From Elusimicrobiota bacterium (GTDB lineage Bacteria > CG03): a stretch of 7,462 bases of DNA. Every line of letters begins with the position of its first letter. Position 1 is the first letter of the stretch. Made by a program: the position numbers and the translations under genes. The notes beneath the pieces are model-generated. The model made no database searches, was not told where the DNA came from, and was given only the letters and a program-made list of their open reading frames with translations. Location of the stretch: assembly GCA_021161625.1 (NCBI GenBank), contig JAGHAG010000070.1:1-7462 (forward strand), given 5' to 3'. This document shows, one piece after another, positions 4,796 to 7,462 of the stretch.

Positions 4796-6929
4796 GAAAA
4801 AGTTTATCCCCTTTTTTGTGCTTGGGTTTATTTCTTTAAGTTTTCAGATTTTTCTTTTAAGGGAGATGATGGTTGTTTTTTCAGGAAATGAAGTTTCTCT
4901 CGGGATAATTTTAAGTTTGTGGATGATAGGAGTTTTCTGCGGTTCTGTGCTTGGTGTAAATTTTAAAAAGTTTACCAGCTTGGCAATTTTCCTTGGAATT
5001 CTTCTCCCGCTTGATTTAATTGCTGTAAGAATTTTGAAAACTTTTTTTCAAAAAACCCCGACGCAGGCTCTTGGAATCTCAACACTCTTTCTATATTCTT
5101 TTCTGGTAACTTTTTTTATTTGTTTTCTGATTGGGGCATGGTTTGTTAGTGCTTATAAGTTTTTTTCGTTTGAGGAAAAATCAGTTCCCCTTGCAGGAAA
5201 ATCTTATGCTTTTGAGGCAATGGGCGGAATTTCTGGCGGGATTATCACAAGTTTTTTTCTTATAAAAGGAAACACTTTCAGGGCTGTTTTTTTCTTAAGT
5301 TTTGTGATTTTCTTTTGCCTGCTGTTTTTTTTCAAGAAAATAAGACAAAAAGTTTTTACAATTGCAGGGATTGTTTTGCTCGCTTTTTTGTTTTTAAAAT
5401 CTGAAAAAATAAATAATTTTCTTCTTTCGTTCCAGTGGAAACCATTTGAATTGATTGAAAGCAAAAACTCCATTTATGCCAACATTTCTGTTGTAAAAAT
5501 GGGAGAAGATTTCAATTTTTATGAAAACGGAAGTTTATTTTTTTCTACTTCCTTCAGCCAGTATAGTGAGGAAATTGTAAATTTCGCCCTTCTTTCCCAT
5601 AAAAATCCGAAAGACATTTTGATTATTGGAGGGGGGCTGGAAAATCCAAAGCAGGCGTTGAAACACCCCTTAAAAAAGATAGTTTTTGTTGCACTTGACC
5701 CTGTTTTAATTGAAACAGCAAAGAAGTATTTTAAAGACAAAAAGATCTTTTCTGACAGGCGCCTTGAAATTGTCTATGGAGACGGGCGATTTTTTGTAAA
5801 AAAAACAGATAAAAAATTTGATGTTGTAATTGTAGATATGCCAAACCCTGAAACCGCACTTGTAAACAGATTTTACACATTTGAGTTTTTCAAAGAAGCA
5901 AAAAGAGTTTTGAAAAAGGATGGAGTTTTTGAAATTGCGCTTGACCTTTCTGAAAATTATATGAATGAAGAGATAAAATTCCTCTGTGGTTCTGTTTTCA
6001 AGACCCTGAAAAAAGTTTTTGCAAATTGTCAGGTTGTTGCAGGATTAAGGGGTTATTTTCTTGCAAATTTAAAAGAAATAGACGAAGAACTTTTAACAGA
6101 AAGGTTGAAAGAAAGAAAAGTTAAACTGACATATCTTACGCCGTATTACATTAGATATTTGCTTTCTAAAGAAAGGGTTGAAAGAGTTTTGAGATGGATA
6201 GAAGAAAAAAAACAGGTAAAAATAAACAGAGATTTTTCACCTGTCTGCTATTTTTACGGAATTTTGTTCTGGGGTTCGCAGTTTGCAAATAAAATTCCGC
6301 TGTTTTTAATTAAACTTGCAGATTTGAATGTCTTATGGGTTTTTGTTTTTCTGGGGGGATTTTCTGGTATTTTTTTGTTTTTTTTGAAAAAGTTTAAAAT
6401 GAAGAAAATTGCTGTTGCAGGCATTGTTTTTGCAACTGCCTTTGCAGGAATTCTTGCAGAAATTCTGGTAATATTCAGCTTTCAGGTTTTATTCGGCTAT
6501 CTTTATTACAGAATAGGGCTTCTCATGACCCTTTCAATGGCAGGGATTTCTGCAGGAAGCATTTTATCGTCAAGATTTTCCCTTAAAAACAGACCAAAAA
6601 GTCTGCTTAAAATTTTTGAATTTCTGTTTTTGTTTTTTTTGCTTCTTCTTCCTTTTCTGGTAAAAATAAAAATCGCCTTTATTTTTCCTATTCTCACATT
6701 TTTATCAGGTTTTTTCATAGGTTTTGTTTTTCCTCTGGGAGTTTGTCTTTATCCTGAAACATTCAAAGCGGAATCTGTTTCTCATCTTTATGGGGCAGAT
6801 GTTCTGGGTGCTTCTTTTGGCTCTTTTCTTGGCAGTGTTTTTTTTATTCCTGTTTTTGGAATTGAGTTATCCTGTTTTCTTGGAGCTTTTTTTGCTCTTT
6901 TTGCAGTAATCTGCGCACTAACTTTATAA
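4788..6929 (+). CDS. Membrane-embedded spermidine synthase-like protein (COG4262-type architecture)
   Basis: A 713-residue protein: an N-terminal membrane domain of about six or seven helices (residues 8-205), a soluble spermidine synthase-like Rossmann domain (about 218-480), and a second membrane domain (about 510-712). The membrane halves look like duplicated units: LLREMMVVFSGNE with a following GS turn near the start, and LAEILVIFSFQVLFG with AGISAGS near the end; EAMGGISGG (143-151) and ADVLGASFGS (670-679) correspond in the same way. The enzyme domain shows the YENG segment, QYSEEIVNF (258-266), IGGG (280-283), ALDP (302-305), GDGRFF (331-336) and VDMPNPET (349-356). Several aminopropyltransferase positions differ: GGGDGG reads GGGLEN, the second Asp of the DxxD pair is Asn353, and the usual His after YxEExV is Asn265. 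It is therefore probably not a genuine spermidine synthase. ATG 4788 lies within the end of the CcdA-like gene, indicating translational coupling. Confidence 0.82.
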   Translation: MSEKKFIPFFVLGFISLSFQIFLLREMMVVFSGNEVSLGIILSLWMIGVFCGSVLGVNFKKFTSLAIFLGILLPLDLIAVRILKTFFQKTPTQALGISTLFLYSFLVTFFICFLIGAWFVSAYKFFSFEEKSVPLAGKSYAFEAMGGISGGIITSFFLIKGNTFRAVFFLSFVIFFCLLFFFKKIRQKVFTIAGIVLLAFLFLKSEKINNFLLSFQWKPFELIESKNSIYANISVVKMGEDFNFYENGSLFFSTSFSQYSEEIVNFALLSHKNPKDILIIGGGLENPKQALKHPLKKIVFVALDPVLIETAKKYFKDKKIFSDRRLEIVYGDGRFFVKKTDKKFDVVIVDMPNPETALVNRFYTFEFFKEAKRVLKKDGVFEIALDLSENYMNEEIKFLCGSVFKTLKKVFANCQVVAGLRGYFLANLKEIDEELLTERLKERKVKLTYLTPYYIRYLLSKERVERVLRWIEEKKQVKINRDFSPVCYFYGILFWGSQFANKIPLFLIKLADLNVLWVFVFLGGFSGIFLFFLKKFKMKKIAVAGIVFATAFAGILAEILVIFSFQVLFGYLYYRIGLLMTLSMAGISAGSILSSRFSLKNRPKSLLKIFEFLFLFFLLLLPFLVKIKIAFIFPILTFLSGFFIGFVFPLGVCLYPETFKAESVSHLYGADVLGASFGSFLGSVFFIPVFGIELSCFLGAFFALFAVICALTL

Positions 6930-6962
6930 TAATCCCTGAAAAGTGAAAAATTTTTTAAGTTA

Positions 6963-6991
6963 TTGCTTTTTAGAAGGGTAATTTTTATAAT
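6963..6991 (+). promoter_or_regulatory. Candidate sigma-70-type promoter
   Basis: TTGCTT (6963-6968) and a perfect TATAAT (6986-6991) are separated by 17 bp, the ideal spacing. The -35 box matches consensus at only three positions. Transcription would begin near 6998, giving a leader of about 35 nt before the small GTG-start ORF, and could continue into hisG. Such matches also arise by chance in AT-rich DNA. No convincing terminator was seen after the preceding gene's stop at 6929. Confidence 0.45.
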
Positions 6992-7031
6992 TTTGAAGGA
7001 AAGGTTGATGATAGAAATATAGGAATGATTT

Positions 7032-7139
7032 GTGGAAAAGTTATATTTTATTGAGTTAACAGATTCCGATAGAATTAGAGTCAACTTGTCAATCGTAAAA
7101 AAGAAACTGGAGAGGTTTTTTGAGGAGGTGTGGCTATGA
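7032..7139 (+). CDS. Small hypothetical protein, 35 residues, first gene of a two-gene cassette
   Basis: The frame opens after a TGA at 7026 and has a GTG start with AGGA at 7021-7024, 7 nt upstream. The peptide begins MEKLYFIELTDSDRIRV and ends in a charged helix, KKKLERFFEEVWL. Its stop codon overlaps the next start as ATGA, the standard sign of translational coupling, which is the main support for it being real. The first 28 or so residues look like the beginning of a strand-rich domain, so the protein may be a shortened version of a longer partner protein. No family assignment can be defended. Confidence 0.5.
   Translation: MEKLYFIELTDSDRIRVNLSIVKKKLERFFEEVWL
7123..7138 (+). promoter_or_regulatory. 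Strong ribosome-binding site for the DUF5647-like gene
   Basis: AGGAGGTG at 7123-7130 is a full match to the 3' end of 16S rRNA, 5 nt before ATG 7136. It fixes the start of the small gene and lies inside the last codons of the preceding ORF. Confidence 0.85.
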
Positions 7140-7294
7140 GAAGGGTAAGAAATAGTAAAAAAGTCAGAGAAAAACTAATGGAACAGAACCTTGAACTTGC
7201 CAGGAGATTTCTTTTGGAAATAATCAAAAACCCTCAGAAGATAAAAAATATTCCATCTGGAGCAACAATTGTTCTTTATCCAGTAAAAATTTAA
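7136..7294 (+). CDS. DUF5647-like small protein, 52 residues
   Basis: The protein has a basic N-terminus (MRRVRNSKKVREKL), a helix NLELARRFLLEIIKNP, and a short strand-like end, IPSGATIVLYPVKI. This order (NLELA-x-F, then helix, NP, IP-x-GA-x-I-V-x-x-P) is that of the DUF5647 family, short proteins of unknown function. The C-terminus lacks the acidic DDPEL-type tail I would expect and ends in KI, so it may be a slightly shortened member. A strong ribosome-binding site and ATGA coupling to the upstream ORF support expression. The paired tiny genes look like a toxin-antitoxin-style cassette, but nothing in the sequence shows toxicity. hisG follows after 55 bp. Confidence 0.7.
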   Translation: MRRVRNSKKVREKLMEQNLELARRFLLEIIKNPQKIKNIPSGATIVLYPVKI

Positions 7295-7349
7295 CCTGCC
7301 TTATCAATTTCTGAAAAATTAGTTAAAATTTAAGAAAAAGAGGTGATTT

Positions 7350-7462
7350 ATGAAGAAATTAAAGATTGGAATTCCAAAGGGTTCGCTTGAGGAGTCCACA
7401 ATTACTCTTTTTAAATCAGCAGGTTTTGAAATTTTAAGGCATTCAAGGTCATACAAGCCGAC
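7350..7462 (+). CDS. hisG: ATP phosphoribosyltransferase, 5' part (runs off the window)
   Basis: HisG condenses ATP with phosphoribosyl pyrophosphate, the first and feedback-controlled step of histidine biosynthesis in the cytoplasm. The visible 37 codons begin MKKLKIGIPKGSLEESTITLF and continue with KSAGFEILRHSRSYKP. IPKGSLEE-x-T-x-x-LF-x-x-AG is the highly conserved HisG N-terminus, and the SRSY-type segment fits as well. The start is supported by AGAGGTGA at 7339-7346. Whether this is the long form with its own regulatory ACT-like domain or the short HisZ-dependent form cannot be seen, because the gene is cut by the window edge. The upstream candidate promoter may serve it together with the two small genes. 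Confidence 0.85.
   Translation, partial: MKKLKIGIPKGSLEESTITLFKSAGFEILRHSRSYKP

Noticed and set aside
6940..6972. AT-rich A/T runs after the spermidine synthase-like gene as a terminator
   Set aside because: No stable GC-containing stem precedes a T-run; the self-complementarity is only an AAAAATTTTT-type palindrome.
6506..7084. Minus-strand ORFs over the end of the large membrane protein and the following gap
   Set aside because: They mirror T-rich membrane-helix codons of the + strand gene, giving lysine/asparagine-rich translations without domains or ribosome-binding sites.

Overview
The window is an AT-rich, lysine-rich stretch of bacterial DNA with every recognisable gene on the + strand. 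Gene content (a gliding/ABC-auxiliary pair, a radical SAM protein of the AmmeMemoRadiSam type, a CcdA-like thiol/redox membrane protein, a membrane-embedded spermidine synthase-like protein and hisG) suggests an anaerobic bacterium, perhaps from a poorly cultivated phylum. The sequence does not fix the lineage.

Layout. Positions 1-2119 hold the 3' part of a GldG-like ABC transporter auxiliary protein and an overlapping DUF4340 membrane-anchored protein, the usual last two genes of a GldA/GldF/GldG/DUF4340-type ABC module. Positions 2120-2404 are a gene-poor island with unusually GC-rich inverted repeats. It holds a 13-bp hairpin, a 14-bp inverted repeat flanking a 33-codon ORF that resembles the N-terminus of a small GIY-YIG nuclease, a 20-bp palindrome and two more hairpins. 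Positions 2405-6929 hold three large genes: a membrane-anchored FMN-binding domain fused to an AmrS-type radical SAM enzyme, a six-helix CcdA/DsbD-like protein, and a 713-residue protein with a spermidine synthase-like methyltransferase fold between two membrane domains. The last two overlap by 8 nt. A 171-bp gap between the first and second genes is filled by heptamer tandem repeats and an interrupted inverted repeat. After a candidate promoter, positions 7032-7294 encode two tiny proteins overlapping by ATGA, the second resembling DUF5647. The window ends in the first 37 codons of hisG, ATP phosphoribosyltransferase.

How the genes may work together. The ABC pair belongs to a transporter lying mostly upstream. 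The most interesting unit is the central trio. An FMN domain, a radical SAM enzyme and a membrane electron/thiol carrier would fit a membrane-linked redox system, in which electrons cross the membrane or are delivered to the radical SAM cluster. This is inference from domains and adjacency only. The fusion poses a topology puzzle, because FMN-binding domains of this family normally lie outside the membrane while radical SAM enzymes need cytoplasmic SAM. A well-placed ribosome-binding site before an internal ATG could resolve it by producing a separate soluble radical SAM enzyme.
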